Shown here: positions 10,609 to 21,881 of the stretch, in pieces
Layout: each line of letters opens with the position of its first letter
Position numbering within the stretch: the first letter of the stretch is position 1
Assembly: GCA_958299035.1 (NCBI GenBank)
Contig: CATQJL010000001.1
Coordinates: 31,917,554 to 31,981,553 of the forward strand
DNA: 64,000 nt
Direction of reading: 5' to 3'
DNA from: Cylicocyclus nassatus
Lineage: Eukaryota; Nematoda; Chromadorea; Rhabditida; Strongylidae
Notes under the pieces: generated by a model
What the model saw: the letters and a program-made list of their open reading frames with translations, nothing else
What the model was told of the DNA's origin: nothing
Database searches by the model: none
Position numbers and translations under genes: made by a program

Positions 10609-11351
10609 TCAATCGCACTTGCTGTCAATCAAAGTGCAATTTTCAAACATTTGTACCATCTCGAAAACCATGACGCTAATGTCAAATCTGGTGTCCATTT
10701 TTGTCTTTGAAATAGAAGCGCGCCAGCCATCGAAGCTCCTCATTAAGTTCTCCCCCGCATACAGTAAATGTCTGTACAGTGTACGAGTTTGTTATCATTG
10801 CACCTAAGTCCTGGAATTTCGACTTCTTTTGCAATTGATTTGTTTGGCTCCGATAAGTCATAATTAAAGGACCCGTCATACTTCCCCGAAAAAAAGCCAA
10901 AAAAAGGCCCGAAAAAGCCGAAGAAAAGCCCGAAAAAGCCGAAAAAAGCCCGAAAACGCCCAAAGAAGCCCGAAAAAGCCCAAAAGCGCCAGAAGGAGCC
11001 GGAAGGCCCCCATCCCGTTTTGTCGCTAAGGCATGGTGTTGATTTTGCAACCAAGTCTTTTTGCTTCATTTTCTGCTGTCTGCACATCAAAATAACGTCA
11101 GAATTCTGACATGATATCGTCTACGTTCCGGCTCATTCGAGCTTTTTCGGGCTTTTTTGGGCTTTTTCGGGCTCTTTCGAGATTCTTTGGGCTTTTTCGG
11201 GCTTTTTTGAGCACTTTTGGGCTTTTTTCGGCGAAGTATGACGGGTCCCTAAGAAATTGCTGCCTTAAAATTGCGGCAGCTTTAACAGTAAGGTTTTTTC
11301 GACGTACAGCTCCAACACATAAAATTGCTACCGCACGTTCGGGATTGCATC
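10609..11351 (-). pseudogene. Possible COMM-domain-like exons, unit B, split by a MITE
   Basis: Counterpart of 2176-2530. The acceptor TTTATAG is conserved at 11352. The coding segment runs RAVAILCVGAVRRKNL...RQQFL and is then interrupted by a 383-bp palindromic element (10867-11249). It resumes with LSEPNKSIAKEVEI...NDNKLVH and ends at the conserved TGA (10609-10611) after SFDGWR. The insertion destroys the reading frame, so this copy cannot make the same protein. Confidence 0.4.
10867..11249. mobile_element. Palindromic MITE with GGGCTTTTTCG repeats
   Basis: Terminal inverted repeats (GGACCCGTCATACTTC and its complement) are flanked by TA (10865-10866 and 11250-11251), which suggests a Tc/mariner-type insertion. 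The left half is a run of CCCGAAAAAGC units and the right half the inverted GGGCTTTTTCG units. The element can fold into a long imperfect hairpin around about 11040-11110. Unit A has the empty site near 2435. Confidence 0.8.
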
Positions 11352-11770
11352 CTATAAATCGAAGCAATTAGAATTTAAAGGTTATTTCGGGCCATAATTC
11401 GTACGCGATTTAGTAACTGTTAAGTCATAAAAGAAGTTACATTTGATGCGTTGTAAGCGAAAGCACTCTTTGTTTGCCAGCTGTCCCAATGCAACATTTG
11501 AAGGAACAAAACCAAAGATTTGAAGACAACAAAATAGAACAATGGTTTGTCAAAAAAAACACCGTCAGTCTCCGATCGGCTGAAAAGGAAAAAAATGGAA
11601 AGGGAAGGGAACAGGGGAAGTATCGGAAAACAAAAGCCCAAGATAGCTTTGGTGATGTTAGAAACCTAAACCAACGTGACGGATTCATCAATATTCCGTT
11701 CATTAATCATAAGTAAGAAAGCAATTCACTTTTCCACTTTCATGCATTTTGTTTCTAATGTATTTCTAGG

Positions 11771-11890
11771 TGGATGGTTACGTTGATGGTTACTGTATTG
11801 CTCGTAATTGTCACAATAACAGTCAGAGTTGCAAAGGAAATCAGCTAGTACACACTGTGTACTGCTACCTTTTAGAGAGCAGACAAAGGT
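11771..11890 (+). pseudogene. Truncated copy of the Cys-rich exon, unit B
   Basis: It matches the unit A exon at 3179 from the acceptor (TTTCTAG) through CHNNS. It then jumps across about 270 missing bases to sequence equivalent to unit A 3505 onward. The remaining frame has lost most cysteines and the stop/poly(A) arrangement. This is a deletion derivative. Confidence 0.45.
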
Positions 11891-12890
11891 AAGGATATGA
11901 TAGCTAAGGTTATTGGAATATTCAACCTTCAACCATCTTGACGACCTGACATAACCAAAAAAAAATACCAGGACTTAAGATATCATGGTAGGACCCTTCA
12001 ATTCGTGGAATTTTCCAGAAGAAGAGATAATCGTTCTTAGAGGCAAAGTTTAGGCAAGTTTGGGGTTGGGTTTTTTTTGGCTGGAAAACTGATAAGGGAA
12101 TCTTTGCTAAGGCACTGCCCGAGCGTAAATGATTCATTTACGGCTGAAATTTCATTCCCAAACATCGCGCCTGCCCTTTTATCGTAACGACTTAGGATGG
12201 GTCCCTGCGCGAACGTAGTGTTAAAATGAGCGAAGTCATTTTCGGGTTACGGCCACAGCGCGAGGCATTAAGGGATTCGTTGCTGATTTTTCAGCCTGAA
12301 TAAATCGTTTGTGCTGCTGCTTGAGCAGTGCCTTACTTAGGACCCCTTTATCAATTTTTAGGCAAAAAACGCGTATCTCCAGAGTTGCGTGGACACTGCC
12401 CTCAAGTGTGCAAAATCTTGTATTTCTTCTTGAAATCACCCCTACCACTGTTGATTCCGCTTGCGGATCGTGCTAGGTAGCAAGGACCACCAAAAAAAGT
12501 ACCTTTTGTCGTCGAAGGAGAGTGCAAGAGAAAGCGGAGTAAAGGATTTCTGATGGGAAAAAGGCAAGAATCCAGCAGACGAGATATATATAGGAATGGC
12601 AAGATACAGTAGCAGGTCGAGTATGGATAGGTTGGATATCCCGTAAAATCTTACGAAAAAATTGATATTACACTAGTTAGACCTTTAAGTCGATCTTTTT
12701 CTGTTCGAGATTTACAAAGCTGAATTCAAAGTACTCTTGTCAAAGATGATGTGAAATATAATTTGCGGACATTAGCAGCTCATTCAATTTCACAAAACCG
12801 CGTAAAATACGCAATATTTCTATGACGCTACACTCTAACAAGGGAATGAAGTTTGGTCAAAGTGGTCCTTTGAAATGAGGTGTACACTTC

Positions 12891-13242
12891 CTTGTAGAGC
12901 TTGGAACGCTGATTCCAAATCTACCTTTGCTCTCTGCTGCGGGCTTCTGGGCGAGGAGTTATTGAAGGTTTTTGCGAGTAAAAATCTGAATGCAAAAATA
13001 GGTTAAAATCACTCGTAATCTTTTCCCAGTGTTCAAATGAGGCAGCAGGTATGCTTGAATCGGGAATATTTGTTGCACCGAGTGACCCGACTACCAATTA
13101 AGCCTTATACAAAATGTTACGACTGATTTTAGCCTACTCTTGCAATCAGATTTTTACTCACAAAAACCTTCATAACTCCTCGCTCAGAAGCCCGCAGCAG
13201 ATAGCAAAGGTAGATTTGGAATCAGCATTCTGACCTCTACAT
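12891..13242. repeat. Foldback block in unit B
   Basis: Arms of about 100 bases (12891-12990 and 13150-13242) are inverted copies (GATTCCAAATCTACCTTTGC, GCTGCGGGCTTCTG, GAGGAGTTAT). Unit A is continuous across this position (about 4342), so the block plus flanks is an insertion private to unit B. Confidence 0.7.
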
Positions 13243-13609
13243 GGCAGTATATATCTCAACTCGAAAGGCCACTTCGGCCATCCTTCCTTTCCTTGTAAAA
13301 CTCACCCGTCCTTTCCTCTTTTTTATAAGTTTGACAAGCTTTCCAGGTTTGTACGTAGAATCCCTCCTTGCAAAATCGAGGCAAGAAGTGCCTTCCACCT
13401 CTTCTAAGTTGAGCGGGAATACTGTAGCTTTGATGTGCACTTGAGAAAGGCATTGATAAATTACATGACAATTTGTTTGAAAGTAAACATTAAAAAGAGT
13501 GATGAGAAAGATCAGGAGGAAAGCTACGAGATATGGATTACAATAATGTGTGTTCATTTACATTTACGATAAATGAACCACTATCAAGAATCTGTTGTTA
13601 AAAAGTAAC

Positions 13610-14640
13610 ATACTTCTGATGTATTCTTAGCAAAAAAAACAAATATTTTTGTGAATTTTAATGATTTAAATATTACGAATATAAAAATTGTGATACTTAT
13701 TTTTTTTATTTTTCTAGATTTTCGCGGCAGATGCGTTGGTGTTGACAACCCTTTCTATAGGTTTTCACGAGCTAATTCTTAACCTATACAAGCGGCTATG
13801 GTTACGAAACCAAATTTTGCGCTATCATGCTTTCCCAATTTCTGAATTTCTTCTACTGATCTAAATCTGACCTTGAGTAAGCCAAAATGAGACAAAAATC
13901 TGTAGGAGAATGTGATACAGCTAATCACTCTTCTTTGTTTGTTTTCGTTGCAGAGTCAGAGATTGAGCACAGCTCTTGATTTCTCGTGCATACAAACACT
14001 TGTAATAGTCTGCATTCGAGTTGAAGTAAAACTGTCAGAAGTGTATGTTCCACGCCACTTTACATAACAGACTTTCTTTTACTAAATTTCAATATTTGTA
14101 ATCCGAAAAGTTCAAGTTTGAAGTTTTGACTAGAAAACTGCAGCAAATGCTCGAATCCCTAAGATTTGAAATTTATCTAGCAAACAAGCGTACTAAAAAT
14201 TCATTGCTAGCAGGACTCACGATCTTGATTAACTATAAAACTATATTCACTTCATTTGATTCCGAGTCCGCTTTAAATGTACTACATCTTTGAAATACTC
14301 CTTTCATAATTTCGAGGATCTCAACACCTCTCATGTTCGCATTTGGCACAATTTTTTGCAAATTATTTGAGGCTCCTTTTCCGATAACCGTCGAAAAACT
14401 GTCCCAGTTATGTGTTTTTTGCTTTCACAGATTTTGAAAAAGCAGCGAAAATAGATGTTTTGAAAAAGAGCAAAAAAGCTAGATTTTGCAAGTGATGTAC
14501 TCCAAAATTAGATATACGATCTCTCAAAAAAATTGTTTAGCACATATCATGGTGAAAATTTTCGAATCAATGCAGCTCATCCATCTCTTCTCGAACTCTA
14601 AGCTCTATGTGATGTTTGTGGAGATTTTGAGGCTATTCGC
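13610..14640. other. Stretch without supported gene
   Basis: AT-rich, no conserved frame, no recognisable RNA gene. Nothing seen. Confidence 0.45.
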
Positions 14641-14659
14641 GGAACACTTGGAAGCATAT

Positions 14660-14990
14660 CCAAATTTTAGCTTTCCATGTTCTAGTCATTCTGGGGCCTT
14701 TCCGTGGCCCCATTTGCGGTTACGAATCTTAAAATATGCAAAGCCCAAAAAATTGACTTCTGGGAGCCCTATCCGAGGGCCTAAAGCGGGCTCTTGCTAC
14801 GAGGGTGGGCGGAGTTTGATAGGACTTGGGCGTGGCTTGATAGCACTTTCGCGGTCCTAGGCCCATTATCTCTATTCAGAGACAACATTGGAGGACCGGA
14901 CCATGCAGATGCCCCTCTATAGGGGCCTATTAGGATAGTTACTATTTGGAAAGAGTTGAATTTAGCCTGGACGCTGCCTTTAAGCTTGAA
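14660..14990. repeat. Dispersed repeat upstream of troponin C
   Basis: It shares a CCGTGGCCCC-like motif, a GGGTGGGCGGAGTTTGATAG-like motif, GTGGCTTGATAG and the end CCTGGACGCTGCCTTTAA with the copy in troponin C intron 5 (about 18005-18290). Probably a MITE; the ends share GGCAGC with TTTAA/CATAAA. Confidence 0.6.
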
Positions 14991-15466
14991 ACTGTTTTTC
15001 AAAATAGGGTGGACGCAGTTCGGAGGATGGGGGGAGGGGGGGAGCTGTTGAAAGTGGGCGTTTCTTCAATACATTAGTCCCTTTGTTTACAACTTTCCAA
15101 AAAAAAATGAAAATGACGACTCTTTACATCTTGCAGGTTATGTCTACATTCACAGACAAACGTTTGCTCTCGAAAACTTTACAGTATCCCATACATCACG
15201 CAAAAATGCATGTTTTCCACTTCAATGCACAGGAGTCACGCGATATTTCGAGATCCGGAAGCCCGAGATCCAGCATTGAGCTGCTTCTTTGCGTGTGCTT
15301 AACGCGCACTCCACCTTCGTCATGAGTGTAAAGGTAAACTGTGACGGGGGCCCCCGCTGCCTGAGAAGAGGCTAAGAGCAACGACAGCGCCTCAGAGCTC
15401 TCAGAGCAACAGTCACTGTGCATTGCATTTGTCTCTAGTGAACACTAATCCTCGACATTTGACAAC

Positions 15467-18400
15467 ATGGTAAGTGTAGAGCTTTTCTAACCTCGTAACT
15501 AACCCCTCATTCAAATTTGGAAATTTTGGTAAGGTCAATTGCTTACAAATCTAAAGCTGAGAAGATCGGGTTACGCGTATTATCCTTTATGTAATAGAGC
15601 TTTTTTTAAAACTTTGTCAAAAGGTTTTTCAACGCGTTTGACATTCCTTTTTTCTGGAATCTAATGATTCAATCAAATTTTTGAGGTACTTAGTCTAAGA
15701 AATTTTGATCAAAACAAACAGGAGCGAAACCCAAGAGTTTACTGCACGCTTATTTGTGATTCAATATATCAAATTTTTTATTTTCTCAGTTACAATAGAG
15801 CGCACACATTCGAGAATGTTAGATCTTAGAATCATAAGCAATCTCATGATAGATTTCGATGTAGTCGCTACATATGTGAATATTGCGCATAAATACTGAA
15901 TTTCCAGAACCAATCTCAAAATGGTTTTTTTCCATATTCTTAATTTTATTTGAAGAGTTTTGATGGGTCAAGCACTGAAATGACAATAATCTATAGAATT
16001 GCATAATCATGTTTGGATTCCTTTGTATCTCTTAACACAAATGTACAGTAATATCTTTAAACGAAAGAAAAGCTAGAGGAATTAGGGGAGACTCAAACTA
16101 CAAAAAAGCAAGTGTTCTAAAATCTTTGAGCAGTGACTACTCCATACTTCACATTATCATACTTCCAACTATGTAGTAGTAGAAAAAAAATACGAAAAGA
16201 TGGAGTTGAACCCGCGTTTTAGCAATGAGATGTTCTTTCATTAGCCAGTACAGTACCATCTGTAAATTATTTCAGATAAAGTCAACTTTGATGCATATGA
16301 CCACTGTTTTCGAACTAAGGGAAAATGGAACTGCAACTGTGCAATCAGTTGGAAAAAGTTTTTCCAAATCTATCGAAAAATTAAAGCCACTTCCTAATGC
16401 GCCAAGCTTGGTCTAATTTATTTTTGTTAGTAAAAATAAGGACCCAAGTGACTTTAGAATTGCTTGAGTTTCAAAAAAAAAACTCTGCTCTTTTGAAATC
16501 AAGTTTTTCATTTTACATCACTAAACTGTGGTAAGATTTCCTCTTATAAAAAAAGCTCTGTAGTACGCGTCTATTTAGTTAAGGTAGAAAATTTTTTTTT
16601 GCATTTGCAAGATCTGCGCTTAAAAAAACCTAAGAATCATAGAGGATCTTTTATTTTAGGGTGACGCTGTTGCCGATGCATTGGAACAGCTCACAGCTGA
16701 TCAAATCGAACGTAAGTATGTTTGACTTCTTTGATTTCTTTTTCCTAAACTTCTACGCGGCTTCACAAAAGATTTTAAGAATTCCGAAAATACTTCAACA
16801 TGTTCGATAAAGAAAACAAAGGCTATATCAAAGCTACACAGGTGGGCTTTTTTCGTTTCGCGTGACATATGCGACAAACATCATTTCTATTTTAGGTTGG
16901 ACAAATTCTTCGAACTATGGGACAGGCATTCGAAGAGCGTGATTTGAAACAACTCATCAAAGAATTTGACACTGATGGTAAGGGGTTAAGACGCAAAATA
17001 TCATACAGTTTGACCCCAGAGATATATTTTGCGTTCTTCAAGGCTCTGGTGAAATTGAGTTCGAAGAATTCGCAGCTATGGTGGCCAATTTTGTGGTGAA
17101 CAGTGAGGACAATGAGGGTCTGGAAGAAGAGCTTCGCGAAGCATTCCGACTTTATGATAAACAGGTAAGAGTATAGTCGCAAGAGAACTGATCTTTTGAC
17201 AAAAAATCACAAAAATGGTTCTAACAATAATAATTTTCAAATATATTATTTTGCTCCTAATCAAAAAGCTTATCATTACCATATCTTTTCGTTTGAAAAA
17301 CATGATAAACAAGTAAAAGCTATAATAAATTCAAGCTCAACTTTTAGCAAAAATTCACAAATTTTCAAGAAATGCGCCTTTTTTTCTTATCGAAACATTC
17401 ATAATATTACAATATTTCTTCAATTCATCATCCTAAGCTATGCTCTTTTTTCACCTTGGTAAAGTGTTTGCACACTTTGCCGACAAATTTTTTCATGAGA
17501 ATTTCTTTTTGTACACAAACATTTGCACTGTCGAGTGTGCCGCCTTTGTTGATATAACTGTGTAATGTAATGCGTCTTCTTTGAGTGTGGACGGCAAAAA
17601 AATAGGAGGTGAGGGAGGGAGAGGCGGAGAGGGGGGGATTTGGTAGATTTAAGTAGGTTAGGAGCGTAAACGAATTAACAGAAAATGTAATTGCTTGTCT
17701 TTCCTTACCACATACTGCAACATCTTCGAGGTAGAACCTAGAAATACACGAGGTTCATAATTTGACATGTGAGCCTGCACATTGCGCGCGGCAACCGACG
17801 ACACTTGATGGTAATTCATCACTAAAACCTTTTCTGAGAACAATTTGTAGAATTGTCTACTAATGTCTGATACCCAATCAACCCAAAAAGAAGAAAAATT
17901 AGGAATTCCTGGAAAACAGAAGCTTCTAAAGTTACTAGTCGTGAAGTGGCGCGCATGGTGTGCAATGCGCATATCATATTACATTTGACTCAATCATCTT
18001 ACCACCGCGCAATTGCATAAAGGCAGCATCCACCCAAAATTTTGCCTCTCATGTTTTTGCCATTCCGTGGCATTTCTGTGGCCCTGATTACATTTATAAA
18101 GTTTAAATTCTCCAACATCTCCAAAAAACACGATTTCTGGGGACCCGTCTTAAGAGCGCGGACGGCTTTCGGTACACGAGTGGGCGGAGTCTGATAGGAT
18201 TTGGGGCGGGGTCTGATCGGGGGCTCACATTCGGATCGACCGTAATCGGAGGGGTCACAAGCCTGGACTGAATTTAGCCGACAAACAATTTAAGACTACA
18301 AAATCATTCAAACTTCATGTTTAGGGTAACGGCTACATCAATGTCTCCGATTTGCGAGACATTCTACGAGCTTTGGATGACAACGTGAGTGAGGAAGAAT

Positions 18401-18538
18401 TGGACGAAATGATCGCTGAAATTGACACAGATGGAAGTGGAACAGTCGACTTCGATGGTAAGGGCTCGACACACTTTGTGCAAAAAGCAGATAATGGCTA
18501 TTCTTTTAGAATTCATGGAGATGATGTCTGGAGAATAA
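15467..18538 (+). CDS. tnc-2: Troponin C, TNC-2-like, seven exons
   Basis: Calcium-binding subunit of the thin-filament troponin complex. Exons by sequence: 15467-15469 (ATG only), 16660-16711, 16780-16841, 16896-16977, 17043-17164, 18325-18457, 18510-18538. Every donor is GT, every acceptor is AG, and all phases match, giving 160 aa as expected for troponin C. There are four EF-hands. Loop 1 ([12 protein letters not shown]) lacks the acidic residue at position 12 and loop 3 ([12 protein letters not shown]) is atypical. Loops 2 ([12 protein letters not shown]) and 4 ([12 protein letters not shown]) are canonical, matching the site II/IV pattern usual in invertebrate troponin C. The protein ends FMEMMSGE followed by TAA. 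A poly(A) signal AATAAA lies at 18636-18641. The start-codon-only first exon and the 1.2-kb introns 1 and 5 are notable; intron 5 hosts a repeat at about 18005-18290. The alternative, calmodulin, is excluded by length and loop 1. The assignment to tnc-2 rather than pat-10 rests on remembered similarity. Confidence 0.95.
16190..16262 (-). tRNA. tRNA-like relic in troponin C intron 1
   Basis: The reverse strand carries GGGTTCAACTCC, a perfect B-box, after GGCTAATG. The outer AGATGG/CCATCT can pair as a 6-bp acceptor stem. I could not place convincing D and anticodon arms, so this is a decayed tRNA or SINE head rather than a working gene. Confidence 0.25.
18005..18290. repeat. Dispersed repeat in troponin C intron 5
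   Basis: Second copy of the repeat at 14660-14990 (CCGTGGCATTTCTGTGGCCC, GAGTGGGCGGAGTCTGATAG, CCTGGACTGAATTTAG). It lies wholly inside the intron and leaves the splice sites untouched. Confidence 0.6.
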
Positions 18539-18635
18539 GAAACGTGCGGCCTGCTTTTCATTCTTTCGTAAACCTTTTGTAGCACTGTTCAAATGTATTG
18601 TCGATGTACGTGATAAAATATTGAAAAAGGCAATC

Positions 18636-18641
18636 AATAAA
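18636..18641 (+). promoter_or_regulatory. Poly(A) signal of the troponin C gene
   Basis: AATAAA lies about 98 bases after the TAA of the troponin C gene and is the first canonical signal downstream. It gives a short 3' UTR, usual in nematodes. Confidence 0.75.
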
Positions 18642-21600
18642 AACAGTATTTGGTGAGAAAATCTATCAAAGTGTGACACCAAGTATATAAAGTACAACAA
18701 TCAAGCACATTGATTTCTTTGTTTTATGCTTACGAATAAAATCTTGAAGCGCTCATAACTTATTGCGTGACTTTCAGATGTTAACAACATTCGATTCCGA
18801 TGGTAAATTCCCCGCTGACTTTTTGCTATTTACATCGTCCTGGTGGTGTTTCCACTGCAAGAATTTTTGCAGAAATTGGGATTTTAAGTCAGTTAGGATT
18901 GATTCTCCATGATATGGAATCCAAAATCAGCCAAACTAAGACTGGATATGTGCTTCCTCCGAATTTATCACCTATATACCATTAAAAAGGTATATAGGTG
19001 TTATTATTATTATGAGCCACTTAATCTGTCACGAAAACACGTGAGGAGTGAATGATTTACAATACTTCAAAGCATGAAAGAGTTGCACCAATTTAGTTCA
19101 GAAGTCACATTTTTAGCGGAAAAATCAAAGAACAAGTTGACAAAATCTTTAATGTGGAAAAGATCGGGTCTTTTTCGAAAGTTCAACAACTTGGACATTG
19201 TTCTAACCACATGCTTGCGATCAACAGTGTTGAGTAAGCTATGAACACATCTCCTTTCAATTTCGTAGGAATTTAGTTGAACCGAGAGCCCAAAGTGAGA
19301 GGTCGAAAATTTGAGATTTTACGAAATTATTGAAACTTGTGATTTAGCGGCAGCGGCACAACAGCGTGCATTAGTTCGGTATGATCGTACTTAAATATGG
19401 ATAGCATTTACAAATGCGCTTTTTTTTGAAGCGGAGAGGGAAATCCAAAGATAATTGTATTGCTTTCCACTCTTTTTAACGCCGAAACGTCGAATGAGTA
19501 TGCCTATTTTTTTCTCATAAAGAGTGCTCACGTTAGTAACCATTCAATGAGGATAACTCTAAGTTTTTATCGTAAAGACATCTAAAAAGGAATTTTTCAC
19601 ACAAAGGATCCTCCGCTGAAGTAATTGGCGTTTCTAAATTTAGAATAAGCGTACGTGGGTGAGATGTGACACGCATGGTTGTAAGAATTTGAAATAAGGA
19701 AACAGTGCACACACCAGAGAACTTGGAACTTAGTGGAGCTAAAAACTTGAAAAAATTTCAGAAAAGGGATAAGCTCTTGCGTTCGTCTTATTTGGTCAAA
19801 TTTCCACATTAGAAACTCAGTTTTGCGCCTGTGCAAAAGCGTATTATTTTCTATGTTGGCTTCGAATTAGTTTCTTGCGGCGTTAGTGCTAAGCTAGTCT
19901 TCCAAGTAAAGACAGAAGTGGTGGCTAGAAGAATGACAAAAGATTTACACTTCGCTAAGTTGATTAGTACCTGAGCGGGTTTTTTTTGCATCTGGCTTTT
20001 TGACCCACCCAAACTCTTTACATAGAGCTTTTACAACCGAAGAAAATAGTAGGCTTGGTAAAGTACTACTCCTTTCATAATTCTTAAAGTGATTTGAATG
20101 GGTGAGTGACTCTTCATACGATGAGCAATTCCGAGGTGCGAGATGTTCTCTCACCTTCGCGTCTTGTACACCTGTAGATAGGGGAGGAGGGAGGGACTTT
20201 TCATACGGTTGTTCCCACTTCATTCTGACCTTTTAATGATTCAATATTGGCACAATACCAGGTTTTAGCCGGCTGGTTCCATTCCGAAATGAATTATCTG
20301 GAGTAGTTTTTGCGTACCGCGAAGTCGGGGAAGGGAAAATTGCTCCCTCCCTGATTTTGCGGTGAAAAAAGCTGCAAGAGCTGAAGCTTTCCGCAAGTGA
20401 GATGACACTTATTCCATGAAAATATGGCTATGGGTACGTGAAACCATTCTTTTACTGTGAAATTTCCTTTTGATACAGATCTCATGCATCTCATAATCCA
20501 AAAAACTACCCGCCTTTGCTTTAGCTCAAAAATGCCAAAAATTCCCCTTATGGAATTTCTCAATAATTCTGGGTCGAATGGATCTTTTTTTTTGCAAAAG
20601 TCCCTATCTTGAGAGATATCACATGCGTCTTTCCGACCTTTGAGCATGAACTGAAAGAAAAAGGAGATAAAAAGTGTTTAGGATTTCGCATAAAAGAAAG
20701 TTAGAAAATATGATTGTATCAATTATATGCCTTAATCTTTATATTTTTGACAAAAATTTTCCTGTCCGTTGTAATCGATTACTGATGGTCATGTTGGCAT
20801 CCTGGCATATCACTAAATGGTCAAGATAACATTGCTTCGTATAAAAAAAGTCCCCTCCTTCCTCCCCCCCCTACGAGCATAATGGAGAATCGCCTCACTA
20901 TGTGCGACGAAAAGTGAAGTAGATGAGGTAGGTGCGAAGACTAGGTCGAAGCCTTCGACCGTATAAAAAGTCCCCCTCCCGATTTGAACACTGTCAGAAA
21001 ATCCAATTCTTTTTATGTAACAATTAGTGCTTCCAGACATTGAAATAATCCAAAACACATTCTTAAAATAGTAGAGTGAAAAATAGCTTAAGTCGTAAAC
21101 ATAGTTGCTTTTGCTCACCCTCTGCTGTGAATATAGTTGGACTATCTTAAGGGGCAGCACTATGATAAGCATGGAAATCTTTACTCTGTTTCCTTAAACT
21201 TGCTCGGTTGCCATTGACAAGAGTGAAATAAGAGAAGTTCCTTTCTTTAGATCTTATTTTAGAAACCTATTAAAAAAACAGAATACGAACGTTTCACCTA
21301 TATGAATGAAAATGACTGGTCAATTCCAAAGATGTGTCGCAAGTGATGCGAGGGAACAGACTTTCTAGCATACAGTAACAAAGCGTTTCTCTCACTTTGC
21401 AAGAAGAGGAATTATTTTGACAAACCGAGTAGTGCGTCATGACTTTGGAATTGTCGATATAAAGCAAAGGGCCCAGTCACCTATCATGGATCATAGGCAG
21501 AAGCAAAAAAAGAGTTAAGTTAAAGGTTAGATTTTCCTCTCAACATTCAAAACATTGGGGAGCATGGCCGGTCCAGAAAATCGATCAAACGTTGAACTAT

Positions 21601-21790
21601 TCGTCGTAGAAATTGTGAGACGTCCATCATTCAATTATGAATATAGAAGTAAGTAAATGAAGTGCATGAGTATGGGCTTTTTGTAAGCTCAAGTTTAAAA
21701 TAAGCAAAGAAACATCTTTTTTCGTCATACTTGAAGAGTGGAAAAACACGATCGCCTGTAAATCACAGAATACAAGCTTTTTAAAATACA
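18640..21790. other. Intergenic stretch between troponin C and the membrane-protein gene
   Basis: No frame over about 120 codons and no motif. A short perfect dyad CCTATATACC...GGTATATAGG lies near 18970-19000. Nothing else supported. Confidence 0.5.
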
Positions 21791-21794
21791 CGAA

Positions 21795-21800
21795 TTTATT
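21795..21800 (-). promoter_or_regulatory. Poly(A) signal of the minus-strand membrane-protein gene
   Basis: TTTATT on the plus strand (AATAAA on the minus strand), about 82 bases beyond the TAG at 21882-21884. It supports 21882 as the last coding position. Confidence 0.6.
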
Positions 21801-21881
21801 CAACCACTTTTGCATATACAGTACTTATATTCACGTTATTGATTTGATGCGAAACATTTTGAGTGTCGTCTTCTATAATGA

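Larger units (their letters stand above)
8783..13610 (+). repeat. Tandem unit B (paired with 1-4700)
   Basis: Diverged same-orientation copy of unit A with many substitutions and small indels, so the duplication is old. Private insertions: the palindromic MITE at 10867-11249 and the foldback block at about 12840-13290. Private deletion: the Cys-rich exon after 11825. It lacks the insertions found in unit A at 944-1469 and 2827-3056. Confidence 0.85.

Noticed and set aside
10682..11371. Frames rich in Phe/Gly/Ser or Lys/Pro repeats around the MITE
   Set aside because: Products of translating the GGGCTTTTTCG array; the repeats are DNA-level.
16190..16262. Functional tRNA gene
   Set aside because: Good B-box and partial acceptor stem, but D and anticodon arms do not form; listed only as a relic.
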